Assembly: GCA_903867845.1 (NCBI GenBank)
Contig: CAIPSZ010000037.1
Coordinates: 1-8,962 of the forward strand
Length of the DNA: 8,962 nt
Direction: 5' to 3'
Source: Candidatus Kerfeldbacteria bacterium
Lineage (GTDB): Bacteria; Patescibacteriota; Patescibacteriia; PEXW01
Shown: positions 1 through 6,660 of the stretch, piece by piece
Numbering within the stretch: position 1 is the stretch's first letter
Layout of the letters: the number at the start of each line of letters is the position of its first letter
Made by a program: the position numbers and the translations under genes
Notes under the pieces: generated by a model
What the model saw: the letters and a program-made list of their open reading frames with translations, nothing else
What the model was told of the DNA's origin: nothing
The model's database searches: none

Positions 1-19
1 CATTTCGCGCAATGCGCGC

Positions 20-556
20 ATGCTCATTGTAGCTATAGTACTTTTTGCAAGTAGCGCTATTGGCATTCGTGCGTTCTTCTCTCCTTCGTACACGTGGAGC
101 GGTGCATTCATTTCGGTAAAGGTGACCTTCATTGGCGGAGTGCAGGAACTCGTCCACACCCTGCAGACGAAGTACGCGAGCGTGTCGAACATTCGCTTCG
201 TTAATGATTGGCAGAATCAACCCCAAGCCTTCATCCAGTTGCTCACCCCGTGGAATCCGGTCACCCTCGCGGGTGATGAAGTGTATGGGTACTGTAGTAA
301 TCTCTGGATTCCGCATGCTCATGGATCGACGCCCCACTGCGTTAATGGATTTTGCAATCTCATGCTCTGTGATAGCGGGTGGTACGCGACGTACCGCTTG
401 GGGAAGTACACGTTCTGCGATTTGCCCACGTGTATGGTTTCTACGCCAGGTACTCTGTACGTCCACCTGACACGCTCGCGCATCTTTGGTACGCAAACTC
501 TCGACACTATTCCCATTAAAAACGTCCCCGGTTATGCCTGGATCATCTCCCGCTAA
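20..556 (+). CDS. Membrane-anchored, cysteine-rich protein of unknown function (start uncertain, possibly 5'-truncated)
   Basis: I do not recognise this protein. From the ATG at 20 it is 178 residues, but the frame stays open to the left edge (upstream residues read ISRNAR) and no ribosome binding site precedes the ATG, so the true start may lie outside the window. Residues 1-20 are one hydrophobic segment, a signal anchor or uncleaved signal peptide; the preceding basic residues fit a positive-inside start. The rest is soluble-looking and rich in aromatic residues. Six cysteines (92, 107, 112, 117, 133, 138) lie within 47 residues with three histidines (99, 101, 106), which suggests three disulfides or a metal site in an exported domain. 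The TAA stop is 22 nt before the next gene, so it probably belongs to the glycosyltransferase operon downstream. It could be a small envelope protein or a pilin-like subunit. The coding call is fairly sure; the function is open. Confidence 0.6.
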   Translation: MLIVAIVLFASSAIGIRAFFSPSYTWSGAFISVKVTFIGGVQELVHTLQTKYASVSNIRFVNDWQNQPQAFIQLLTPWNPVTLAGDEVYGYCSNLWIPHAHGSTPHCVNGFCNLMLCDSGWYATYRLGKYTFCDLPTCMVSTPGTLYVHLTRSRIFGTQTLDTIPIKNVPGYAWIISR

Positions 557-578
557 CACGCACGGGTACTTTACCGAC

Positions 579-1823
579 ATGCGGTACCGTCGGGTGCTTA
601 TCACGATTATCATTTGCGCATTTGCCGTTCGAGTTTTAACCGCCCCGCAATTGACGGTCGAAGCACGGGGTGACGTTCTTCTCTTTGAACTCTGGGGTTT
701 TAGCGCGTTGCACAATGGCATCACGCACGTGTACGAAGCACCCATTGGCCACCCGGGGTTTAACGGCGAAGCCACGCCGAATTACCTGCCACCGATGCTC
801 TACATTGTGTGGGCAGGCGCCTGGCTCCACGATCATTTTGAACCAAGCTTGAAAGTTGGTACCCCGCTGGAATCCGTCATCATGAAGACGCCAGCAATTC
901 TCTTTGACCTCGGTACCGTACTGCTCCTCGCGTGGATTGTACGCCGCCAGTGGGGGAACCGCTGGGCACTCGGCATTGCACTCACCTACGCCTTCCTCCC
1001 ACCCATCATTTTTGAAAGTGCTGGTTGGGGCCAGGTCGATAGCATCAACACGTTCTTCATGGTGCTCTGCGTGTGGTGGATTACACAGAAGCGCCTGACG
1101 TTAGCGACGCTTGCCCTTGTTATTGCGATGTCATTTAAACTCCAGAGCGTTGTCCTCGTCCCACTCTTGCTCTTTGAGCTTTGGCGGACGTGGACGTTGT
1201 GGGAGTGGGGGAAGGCCGGGCTTACAAGCGTGAGCACTGCATTCATGCTCACCTTTCCGTTCATCATAAGCGGCAAGGCAAAACAGGTCCTGGCTATTGT
1301 CACCTCCGCAGCAAAGAGCTACGCGGTGCCCTCAGCGAATGCATTTAATTTTTGGTGGCTCTTCTCGGGTGGGTACTGGCTCGCCCGATCGGATGCCGCA
1401 AAGTTTCTTGGCATTTCGCTCTTTACGTACGGGCTCACGCTCTTCTTCCTCGCCGTACTCTTTGCCCTGTGGTTCCGCGCTCGCCAGCGGACGTCGGCCG
1501 GAGCATGGCTCACCGCTGCATTCCTCGCTTTCGCATTCTTCATGCTCCCAACAGAAATGCACGAACGGTACCTGTACCCATTTTTCGCACTTTTCCTTCC
1601 CATCATCCCTCTCCTCCGTCCAGCCCGATGGCTCTTCGGCTTCCTCGCACTCATGTTCACGTGGAACCTCATCGTTGCACTCGTTATTCTCAAGTCGCAC
1701 GGTACATCGCTCGAGCACTTTGGCGGAGGTTCAAACGTCGTTGCCGTGGTGAACATCATCCTGTTCGTTCTTACTGTGGTATGGTATGCGCGTATGGCTC
1801 GCCACCGACCGCAACGCGCATGA
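579..1823 (+). CDS. Gpi18-like GT-C mannosyltransferase, multispanning membrane protein
   Basis: This 414-residue integral membrane protein has about ten hydrophobic segments and the layout of the bacterial Gpi18-like mannosyltransferase group (COG5542, GT-C fold). After the first helix, the outer loop carries the acidic pair region ARGD (residue 32), where GT-C enzymes keep their catalytic Asp. Family signatures follow: MKTPAILFDL at 102-111, WGQVDS at 150-155, a Lys in the following helix (K187, in SFKLQS) and MHERYLYP at 327-334. Members are thought to transfer a sugar from a polyprenyl-phosphate donor on the outer face of the membrane; the acceptor here is unknown. The start at 579 leaves 22 nt after the previous gene and puts the first helix right after basic residues (MRYRR). 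In-frame starts at 486 or 534 would overlap the upstream gene and add a non-hydrophobic leader. No Shine-Dalgarno sequence is seen. The TGA stop overlaps the next start (ATGA). Confidence 0.82.
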   Translation: MRYRRVLITIIICAFAVRVLTAPQLTVEARGDVLLFELWGFSALHNGITHVYEAPIGHPGFNGEATPNYLPPMLYIVWAGAWLHDHFEPSLKVGTPLESVIMKTPAILFDLGTVLLLAWIVRRQWGNRWALGIALTYAFLPPIIFESAGWGQVDSINTFFMVLCVWWITQKRLTLATLALVIAMSFKLQSVVLVPLLLFELWRTWTLWEWGKAGLTSVSTAFMLTFPFIISGKAKQVLAIVTSAAKSYAVPSANAFNFWWLFSGGYWLARSDAAKFLGISLFTYGLTLFFLAVLFALWFRARQRTSAGAWLTAAFLAFAFFMLPTEMHERYLYPFFALFLPIIPLLRPARWLFGFLALMFTWNLIVALVILKSHGTSLEHFGGGSNVVAVVNIILFVLTVVWYARMARHRPQRA

Positions 1824-2551
1824 CAAAGCTCACCCTTCTCCTTCCGGCCTACAATGAAGCAACCGTACTCCCCTGGAGCGTACGGACACTTTCGACGTAC
1901 GCTGAAGGAGCACTCGCGGAGTACGACTGGCGCATTGTCGTGGTGGATAATGGCTCCTCAGACAATACCCCTGCGGTCATTGCGGATCTCCAAAAGACCG
2001 TCCCGAAGCTAACCCTCCTTCGCCTCGTGGAAAAAGGTCGAGGCCGGGCATTGAAGCAAGCGTGGTCAGAACTCGACTACGACGTCAGCGCGTACATGGA
2101 CGTCGATCTCGCTGTTGCACTGGATGCGGTGAAGCCGCTGGTGGATGCGGTTGCTTCTCATTCAGCAGACATTGCCGTAGGCTCGCGCTACGCTCCGGGC
2201 GCGTCCATCCAGCGTTCATTCTTCCGAAGCATCACGTCCGTTGGTTACAATTTTCTCACCAAAGTAACCATTCACCTTCGAACGCGAGACGCACAGTGCG
2301 GATTTAAAGCCATTCGGAAAAGCGTTGCGACGACGCTGCTCCCACTCGTGCATGACACGAAGTGGTTCTTCGATACAGAGCTCCTCGCGTTCGCCGAGCA
2401 CCGCAAATTTCGCGTGCGGGAAATCCCCGTAGCCTGGGTCGAGACGCGACCCGCACTACGAAAGAGTAAAGTAAAAGTATTTCGAACCATCATTGACTAC
2501 CTCGTTGACCTTTTGCGCTTGCGTCGCGCCCTTCGCCACGATACCGTATGA
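1820..2551 (+). CDS. Family 2 glycosyltransferase, dolichyl/polyprenyl-phosphate sugar synthase type (Alg5/DPM-like)
   Basis: This 243-residue soluble GT-A enzyme is predicted to move a hexose from a nucleotide sugar to polyprenyl phosphate on the cytosolic face of the membrane. Visible motifs in order are PAYNE (9-13), VVDNGSSDNT (41-50) in the nucleotide-binding half, the metal-binding DVD (94-96), GSRY (121-124), DAQCGFKA (157-164) and FDTELL (184-189) before EIPVAW. The QCGFK to FDTELL spacing is typical of the dolichyl-phosphate beta-glucosyltransferase subgroup. The C-terminus is basic (RLRRALRH) and there is no transmembrane GtrA-like tail, so membrane contact is probably peripheral. 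The ATG overlaps the previous stop as ATGA and its own TGA overlaps the next ATG the same way, so translation is likely coupled on both sides. The upstream open frame from 1352 is a shadow of the preceding gene. Glucose versus mannose cannot be settled from sequence. Confidence 0.88.
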   Translation: MTKLTLLLPAYNEATVLPWSVRTLSTYAEGALAEYDWRIVVVDNGSSDNTPAVIADLQKTVPKLTLLRLVEKGRGRALKQAWSELDYDVSAYMDVDLAVALDAVKPLVDAVASHSADIAVGSRYAPGASIQRSFFRSITSVGYNFLTKVTIHLRTRDAQCGFKAIRKSVATTLLPLVHDTKWFFDTELLAFAEHRKFRVREIPVAWVETRPALRKSKVKVFRTIIDYLVDLLRLRRALRHDTV

Positions 2552-4182
2552 CGCTGCAGCCCACCGAAAAGCGCTTCCTCATCTGGCTCATCGCCGCGGT
2601 TGTAGTACTCACGAGCGCAACGTACATCATGGGCTGGTTGGGGACGCCACCAGGAAAATCGTACACCGGTATCAACCGCCTGACGCCTGGTGACATCTCC
2701 GTGTACTATTCTTTCATCGAGCAAGGGCGGGAGGGGAAGGTCGTGAGCAAGAATTTGTATACGTCGGAAGCGCAGCCGTTTGCTGCAGTGCTCACCCCAC
2801 AGTGGTTCGTACTTGGCCAGCTCGCAAACCTCTTTCACCTTCCTACTATTCTGGCATACCAACTGAGTCGGGTGGGCTTCGGTATCCTCTTTCTTATCCT
2901 GGCGTACCAGTTCCTCGCCGGGCTTATTGCCAAGCCACGGCACCGCATGTACGCCATGCTCGCGCTGACGTTTGCTACGGGGTTTGGCGAGCTCGTCCCC
3001 CTTGGCAACCTCGCCACGGCAATTCCTCGGCTCGCCATTCCTGTTGACCTGTGGGTACCCGAGTCTTTTCCGTTCATCTCCTTGTACCACAACCCGCTCT
3101 TCCTCATGGGCATGTGTGGTGTCCTTGGGGTGCTCTTGCTCTTCGAGCGCGCGCAAGAATACCAGGACCCGGTTGCGGCTTGGTTTGCTAGCGGCCTAGC
3201 CCTCATCCTGGCAATCATCCATCCGTACGACGCATTTTTACTTGCCGGCATACTCGTGGCAACGTGGACGATTCGTGCTGGTTTTGATCGCCAATGGAGC
3301 GCCGAACCCGCCAAGCGGTACCTGCGCACCGGCAGTCACGTGTTGGTTCCCATGGTACTCGCACTTGGCCTCACCCGAATAATCTTCGCGCTCCAACCCG
3401 CGCTCCGGGGCTGGGCAGCGCAGAATATTACCCTCTCTCCAGAGGTTTGGTGGTACTTCCCCGCATACCTTGTGCCCGTCAGTCTCGCCGCCTTTGGCGT
3501 TCGAACGCTGGCGCGCATGCGTACCACGCGAGCCTACCTGGTGCTGGGTTGGGCGCTGGTGGTGCCACTGCTCCTGTACCTGCCACACTACCCGTACCAG
3601 CGACGCATGATGGAAGGGTGGTTTGTCGCGCTGGTCATTCTGGCGTACTTCGGCGCGCTGGCACTATGGCAGTGGCTCCGGCCGCACCTGCAGGAGTTTG
3701 GTAAAACCGCTGTCATCAGCGCCGCACTCACCCTGGCAATTATCCTTACTTGCATTACGAGCATATCGCTCCTGGTGAAGGATGCGTACTTCCTGTCGTA
3801 CGGTTCAACGCCCTCCTACGTCCCCAGCGGGCTCATTACCGGCTTCACGTGGCTGCGCGACCATACCGCTGACGACGCCATTGTGCTCGCCCGACCGTTC
3901 GAGAGCAACCTCCTGCCCGGTTGGTCAGGACGGCGCGTGTACTATGGCCACGACGACCTCACCGCAAACAGCCCAGTGAAAGCTGCGGCAGTGGACGCCT
4001 TCTTTACTTCCCGTGCAACACTTGACGTGACAACCTTCGTGCGCGATAACCACCTCTCGTACCTCCTGCTCCGCACCACTGACTACACTGGTATCGCCGC
4101 AGCCGAAAATAGTCACGTGCCCATGACCCGTGTGTACGAGAATGCAGACGTGCTCATCTACCATCTCACGTTCACTCGCTAG
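2548..4182 (+). CDS. Large GT-C-like multispanning membrane protein, probable lipid-linked-sugar glycosyltransferase
   Basis: This 544-residue protein has about ten to eleven hydrophobic segments and a soluble tail from about residue 420. The first helix (10-29) is followed by an outer loop with TPGDISVYYS (46-55; D49 is the candidate catalytic Asp) and NLYTSEAQP (69-77). Later landmarks are HPYD (225-228) and YPYQRRMMEG (347-356). The tail contains a segment with ARPFESNLLPGWSGRRVYYG (448-467), resembling the periplasmic tails of other GT-C-like proteins. I recognise the architecture from membrane proteins common in uncultured bacteria, but it has no established gene name. Its place directly behind a polyprenyl-phosphate sugar synthase, with an ATGA overlap, suggests it uses that donor. 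The TAG stop shares bases with the stop of the convergent gene. It could instead be a flippase or a non-enzymatic surface protein; the GT-C assignment is an inference. Confidence 0.72.
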   Translation: MTLQPTEKRFLIWLIAAVVVLTSATYIMGWLGTPPGKSYTGINRLTPGDISVYYSFIEQGREGKVVSKNLYTSEAQPFAAVLTPQWFVLGQLANLFHLPTILAYQLSRVGFGILFLILAYQFLAGLIAKPRHRMYAMLALTFATGFGELVPLGNLATAIPRLAIPVDLWVPESFPFISLYHNPLFLMGMCGVLGVLLLFERAQEYQDPVAAWFASGLALILAIIHPYDAFLLAGILVATWTIRAGFDRQWSAEPAKRYLRTGSHVLVPMVLALGLTRIIFALQPALRGWAAQNITLSPEVWWYFPAYLVPVSLAAFGVRTLARMRTTRAYLVLGWALVVPLLLYLPHYPYQRRMMEGWFVALVILAYFGALALWQWLRPHLQEFGKTAVISAALTLAIILTCITSISLLVKDAYFLSYGSTPSYVPSGLITGFTWLRDHTADDAIVLARPFESNLLPGWSGRRVYYGHDDLTANSPVKAAAVDAFFTSRATLDVTTFVRDNHLSYLLLRTTDYTGIAAAENSHVPMTRVYENADVLIYHLTFTR

Positions 4183-4184
4183 CG
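4177..4184. other. Palindrome holding both convergent stop codons
   Basis: The 8-base perfect palindrome CGCTAGCG contains the TAG stop of the + gene (4180-4182) and the TAG stop of the - gene (4181-4179), so the two coding regions overlap by 4 bp tail to tail through CTAG. There is no space between them for a terminator, and no GC stem with a T-run is seen just beyond either stop. Confidence 0.85.
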
Positions 4185-6086
4185 TTGCACGGTAAGGAGG
4201 ATTGGCTCGCCGAAAAATGCGCTCTTCGATGAGAGCACCGGAACCGCCGAGCGCCAGCCATCAAGCTCGAGCGCGCCTTGGGGAACCAGCGCTTGCACGT
4301 CACCGCGCGTAGCGTTTTTTGGGGTGGCGAGCGTGAATGTCGTGCTCACTTGTTCGTCAGCCTTCCAACTGCTCGTTGGCCACAGGCCGTAGCCGAGGGG
4401 GAGGAGTCGAGTCTCAATGATTTTCCCTTTGGCATCGTACCAGCGGAGGCGTGCTTGGACGTTATCGAGTGTTGGATTACCGACTTGCCCTGCCAGAACG
4501 AGCGTGACGTGGTTGGTTGGGTCAGCCAGGAGATGTGCCGTCGGCGTCTCCAGAGCGAATTCGACGCCGCTCAATGGCGCGCGGTTCGTTCTGGTGATGA
4601 GCGACGTCAGGAGGTCGGTAGTGCCAGGTTGGAATTTAAGAAGCGTGTCGTCGACGGCGGTCAGGACCAAATGGTGACTAGCGAGCAAGTCACGGAAGCG
4701 CGCAGCGCCGGTCTGGTAGTCGGTTGCATGCGCTACGGTTATTGCATACTGCAGTTCGTACGTGGCAAAGTCTTGGGTATCCATAACTACGAGGTTGAGA
4801 TTATCGGGGATTGGGTAAGGGCGTTGGCTGTACTGCCGTTTACCCAGGAAGGCGTAGTGGCTGGCGTACACCTGCGGTCGCGCGGCCCAGTCGGGGAGTG
4901 TGCTGTACCCTGCGAGGACGGCGGTATTTAGTGGGGTTTGGCCTACCCAGCGCTGGCTAGTCGCTGCCTTTTCTCCCTGTGACGTGGGGACGTTCATCCA
5001 CGCACGCGCTGCCGAAATGGTTGGCCCGAATGTGAGCAAGCTGTAACCCGAGACCGCCACGAGAATAATGGTAACCAAGCGAATACCATGGGGTTCAAGG
5101 TCAGCGAGCCACTTCGGTGGGTGCTGCCAGAGCGCGTGCCAGCCCAGGATGGACGCGCAGAAAAGTCCGGGTAAGAAAAATGCAACGTAGTGCGTCTGCA
5201 GGATGACGTCGCCAGATGAAAATCCTGCGAGGCCAATGCCTAACCATGGCAGGATGACGAGGGCAAGCCACCGCCATGCGCGCAGGGGGAGCCCAAGAAC
5301 CGAGATGATGAGCGCGATGAGCACGAGAATGTTCGCTGGGGTGAATGCGGCGAGAAACCCCGCACCGATCGTGGATGCGTGCACGCTCCCGGCGTGGAAG
5401 ATGCTCAGGAATTTGTACCCCTCCCCATTAATCCGACCAGCGAGCGCGTCAGCGCCGACGTACCATGCAATCGCCGCCAAGCCCGGCCACAGCCACCACT
5501 GGCGACTACGACGCTCTAGGAGCGCGATGACGGCGAAGCCAGCGACGAGCAAGGCAAGGTCTTCCCGTACAAGCAAGAGCAGACCACACCAAATCCAGAA
5601 TTGGCCGAGATGCTTGTCGTAGTACGCCGTTGCTGCGAGGAACGCAAATGGTAAACCAAAGAGTAGGGCGTGGAATTCAAATGCGAGCGCATTGAGGGTG
5701 AATGGGCTTATCAGGAAGAGCAGGCCAAAGCCAAGTGCCGCATTTGTCGACAGGATGCGACGGGCGAAGCGGAAGCAGGTGAATGCTGCCGCGACAACCG
5801 CGACGCACTGCACGACGACGAGGGTGATTGGTGATGGAAGCCATCGAAAGGGGATTGCAACGAGCGCGAAGAGGAGTTCTACGTGGTCACCCAAGTACAA
5901 GTGGGGGTGGATAGTGAAGCCGAAGAGGTGCCCGTGGCTGGTTAGCCAGGCAACTTGCGTGTAAATGCCAAGGTCAAGGGCATTTGCTGCCCCGGTGTGG
6001 AGTTTTGCTATGGCAAGAGCTATCGTCCAAACAGAAACGACGAGGCCAGTACCACTAATACACAGGAGTGCAGATCGTGTTCGCAT
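4179..6086 (-). CDS. DUF2079 family membrane protein (GT-C-like)
   Basis: This 635-residue protein has roughly ten membrane helices in its first half to two thirds, then a soluble C-terminal half. It carries the hallmarks of DUF2079: DLGIYTQVAW (38-47) after the first helix, YLGDHVE (64-70), the proline-rich LPSP turn (83-86), FEFHA (136-140) and VRED (173-176) in later loops. D38, D67 and H68 sit where GT-C enzymes keep catalytic or metal-binding residues. The next region (about 375-450) has the family's pattern of a strand, PQVYASHYA and LVVMDTQDFA, and the last about 130 residues look beta-rich and Ig-like. A glycosyltransferase role is widely suspected for the family but unproven. It is cut off from the upstream pilin gene by a terminator, so it needs its own promoter; a TACAAT box 6 nt before the ATG suggests a leaderless message. 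It converges on the left operon. Confidence 0.85.
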   Translation of the reverse strand: MRTRSALLCISGTGLVVSVWTIALAIAKLHTGAANALDLGIYTQVAWLTSHGHLFGFTIHPHLYLGDHVELLFALVAIPFRWLPSPITLVVVQCVAVVAAAFTCFRFARRILSTNAALGFGLLFLISPFTLNALAFEFHALLFGLPFAFLAATAYYDKHLGQFWIWCGLLLLVREDLALLVAGFAVIALLERRSRQWWLWPGLAAIAWYVGADALAGRINGEGYKFLSIFHAGSVHASTIGAGFLAAFTPANILVLIALIISVLGLPLRAWRWLALVILPWLGIGLAGFSSGDVILQTHYVAFFLPGLFCASILGWHALWQHPPKWLADLEPHGIRLVTIILVAVSGYSLLTFGPTISAARAWMNVPTSQGEKAATSQRWVGQTPLNTAVLAGYSTLPDWAARPQVYASHYAFLGKRQYSQRPYPIPDNLNLVVMDTQDFATYELQYAITVAHATDYQTGAARFRDLLASHHLVLTAVDDTLLKFQPGTTDLLTSLITRTNRAPLSGVEFALETPTAHLLADPTNHVTLVLAGQVGNPTLDNVQARLRWYDAKGKIIETRLLPLGYGLWPTSSWKADEQVSTTFTLATPKNATRGDVQALVPQGALELDGWRSAVPVLSSKSAFFGEPILLTVQR

Positions 6087-6092
6087 GGCAGT

Positions 6093-6098
6093 ATTGTA
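6093..6098 (-). promoter_or_regulatory. Possible -10 box for the DUF2079 gene (leaderless start)
   Basis: On the - strand TACAAT (5 of 6 to TATAAT) ends 6 nt before the ATG at 6086, which would place the transcription start at or next to the start codon. No good -35 is seen: TTCGCG at 18 nt matches only TT. No Shine-Dalgarno sequence lies at usable spacing; the nearest purine run, GCAAGG, is about 12 nt away. The preceding terminator makes a promoter here necessary unless readthrough occurs. Confidence 0.35.
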
Positions 6099-6127
6099 CC
6101 TTGCCTGCCTGCTCGACGCGAAGCCCG

Positions 6128-6165
6128 AAAACCAAAACCCCGCACTTTCATGCGGGGGAGTTTGG
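6128..6165 (-). terminator. Rho-independent terminator of the third pilin-like gene
   Basis: On the - strand, 18 nt after the TAA stop of the pilin-like gene, a hairpin forms from CCCCGCA (6157-6151), loop TGAAAG and TGCGGGG (6144-6138), flanked by an outer CCAAA/TTTGG pairing. It is followed by TTTT-GG-TTTT (6137-6128). The 7-bp GC-rich stem with a tetraloop-like hexaloop and U-rich tail is a standard intrinsic terminator for leftward transcription. Confidence 0.85.
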
Positions 6166-6182
6166 TGTATATCGATCGAGGG

Positions 6183-6539
6183 TTAGGTCGTAACGTTAAT
6201 CGTGCTCTTGACGACGAAGTTGACGATAGCCCAGGCGAGCAAAATGACGATAAGACCAATAATGGCTGCCGAGATAATTTTCTTGGCCGAGCCAACCTTG
6301 TCTTCGTTTCCACCGGCGGTGAGCCAGATGAAGCCACCGTACAGGATCATGATGACGGCGATGAGGCCGAGGAGGCCGAGGACGAAGGAGATAATGTTGA
6401 GGACGGTCTGCTTGAGGTCAGCGGAGCCGAGACCGATAGTTGCACCAACGTTATCAATGGTGAGTGCTGAGGCCGCGAGCGGGAGGACAAAAGCCCCGAC
6501 CGTTGCGAGACCAGCGATGAGTTTGCGGTTAAGTTTCAT
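6183..6539 (-). CDS. T4SS-pilin-like (VirB2/TrbC-like) small two-helix protein, probable major subunit
   Basis: This 118-residue exported protein has a signal peptide, MKLNRK then a hydrophobic core, with likely cleavage after A25 (ASA|LTID). Two membrane helices follow at about 46-74 and 88-112, joined by the short loop YGGFIWLTAGGNEDKV (67-82). This layout and the GGF..LT.GGN loop match the small pilin-like family annotated as T4SS pilin in Patescibacteria, akin to VirB2/TrbC. Such proteins sit in the membrane before assembly into a pilus or conjugation/secretion channel. I chose the ATG at 6539 over the in-frame GTG at 6548 because the GTG lies inside a near-consensus Shine-Dalgarno sequence at the right distance from the ATG. 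The gene has its own strong promoter and terminator, unlike its paralogues upstream, which suggests high separate expression as a major structural subunit. It has no cysteine. VirB2-type function is inferred; no other T4SS gene is in view. Confidence 0.85.
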   Translation of the reverse strand: MKLNRKLIAGLATVGAFVLPLAASALTIDNVGATIGLGSADLKQTVLNIISFVLGLLGLIAVIMILYGGFIWLTAGGNEDKVGSAKKIISAAIIGLIVILLAWAIVNFVVKSTINVTT

Positions 6540-6544
6540 GTATG

Positions 6545-6554
6545 TCACCCCCTT
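6545..6554 (-). promoter_or_regulatory. Shine-Dalgarno sequence that fixes the pilin start
   Basis: On the - strand AAGGGGGTGA matches the ideal AAGGAGGTGA at 9 of 10 positions, with the G-run ending 8 nt before the ATG at 6539. It contains the GTG that would otherwise be read as an upstream start. It is by far the best ribosome binding site in the window. Confidence 0.8.
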
Positions 6555-6564
6555 CCTTCTTGGC

Positions 6565-6595
6565 GGGCATTGCCAGCAGTACGCTCGGCACGCCC
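6565..6595 (-). promoter_or_regulatory. Hairpin in the 5' untranslated leader of the pilin-like gene
   Basis: In the leader RNA, GGGCGTGCC (6595-6587) can pair with GGCAATGCCC (6574-6565) through eight Watson-Crick pairs, one G-U pair and one bulged A, around a 12-nt loop. It lies between the promoter and the Shine-Dalgarno sequence and leaves the latter free. There is no T-run after it, so it is not a terminator. A role in RNA stability is plausible but unproven. Confidence 0.45.
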
Positions 6596-6629
6596 GTGTG
6601 GATAAGTATTACATCTTCAGAACGTCACG

Positions 6630-6659
6630 ACTATACCACAGAAAAAGCAGCTTTGTCAA
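6630..6659 (-). promoter_or_regulatory. Strong sigma70-type promoter for the third pilin-like gene
   Basis: On the - strand a perfect TTGACA (6659-6654) is followed after an 18-nt spacer by TATAGT (6635-6630, 5 of 6). The -35 box begins 1 nt after the TAG stop of the upstream pilin-like gene. The predicted start near 6623 gives a leader of about 80 nt before the ATG at 6539. Confidence 0.8.
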
Positions 6660-6660
6660 C

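Noticed and set aside
486..578. Upstream in-frame starts (486, 534) for the Gpi18-like gene
   Set aside because: They would overlap the previous gene by up to 71 bp and add a hydrophilic leader before the first helix; the start at 579 gives a normal basic N-terminus followed by a helix.
1352..1819. Long N-terminal extension of the family 2 glycosyltransferase frame
   Set aside because: It lies wholly inside the preceding gene in another frame and reads as low-quality Arg/Pro/His-rich sequence; the GT2 fold begins at once after the ATG at 1820.
1820..2551. Alternative genetic code with TGA as glycine
   Set aside because: TGA ends two genes exactly at ATGA overlaps with convincing downstream starts, and the proteins are complete in length, so the standard bacterial code applies.
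4213..4236. Hairpin with a T-run on the - strand (GCTCT/AGAGC then ATTTTT)
   Set aside because: It lies inside the DUF2079 coding region, has only a short stem, and the T-run is explained by two Phe codons; a terminator there would truncate the message before the stop.
5955..6470. 171-codon open frame on the + strand with an acidic tail
   Set aside because: It runs antisense across the DUF2079 start, a terminator and the pilin-like gene; the acidic run is the reverse complement of hydrophobic Leu/Ile/Gly codons.
6636..6653. AAAGCAGCTTT inverted repeat in the spacer of the pilin promoter as an operator
   Set aside because: The arms are 5 bp with a 1-nt centre in an A/T-rich spacer; this is too short and common to claim a regulator site.
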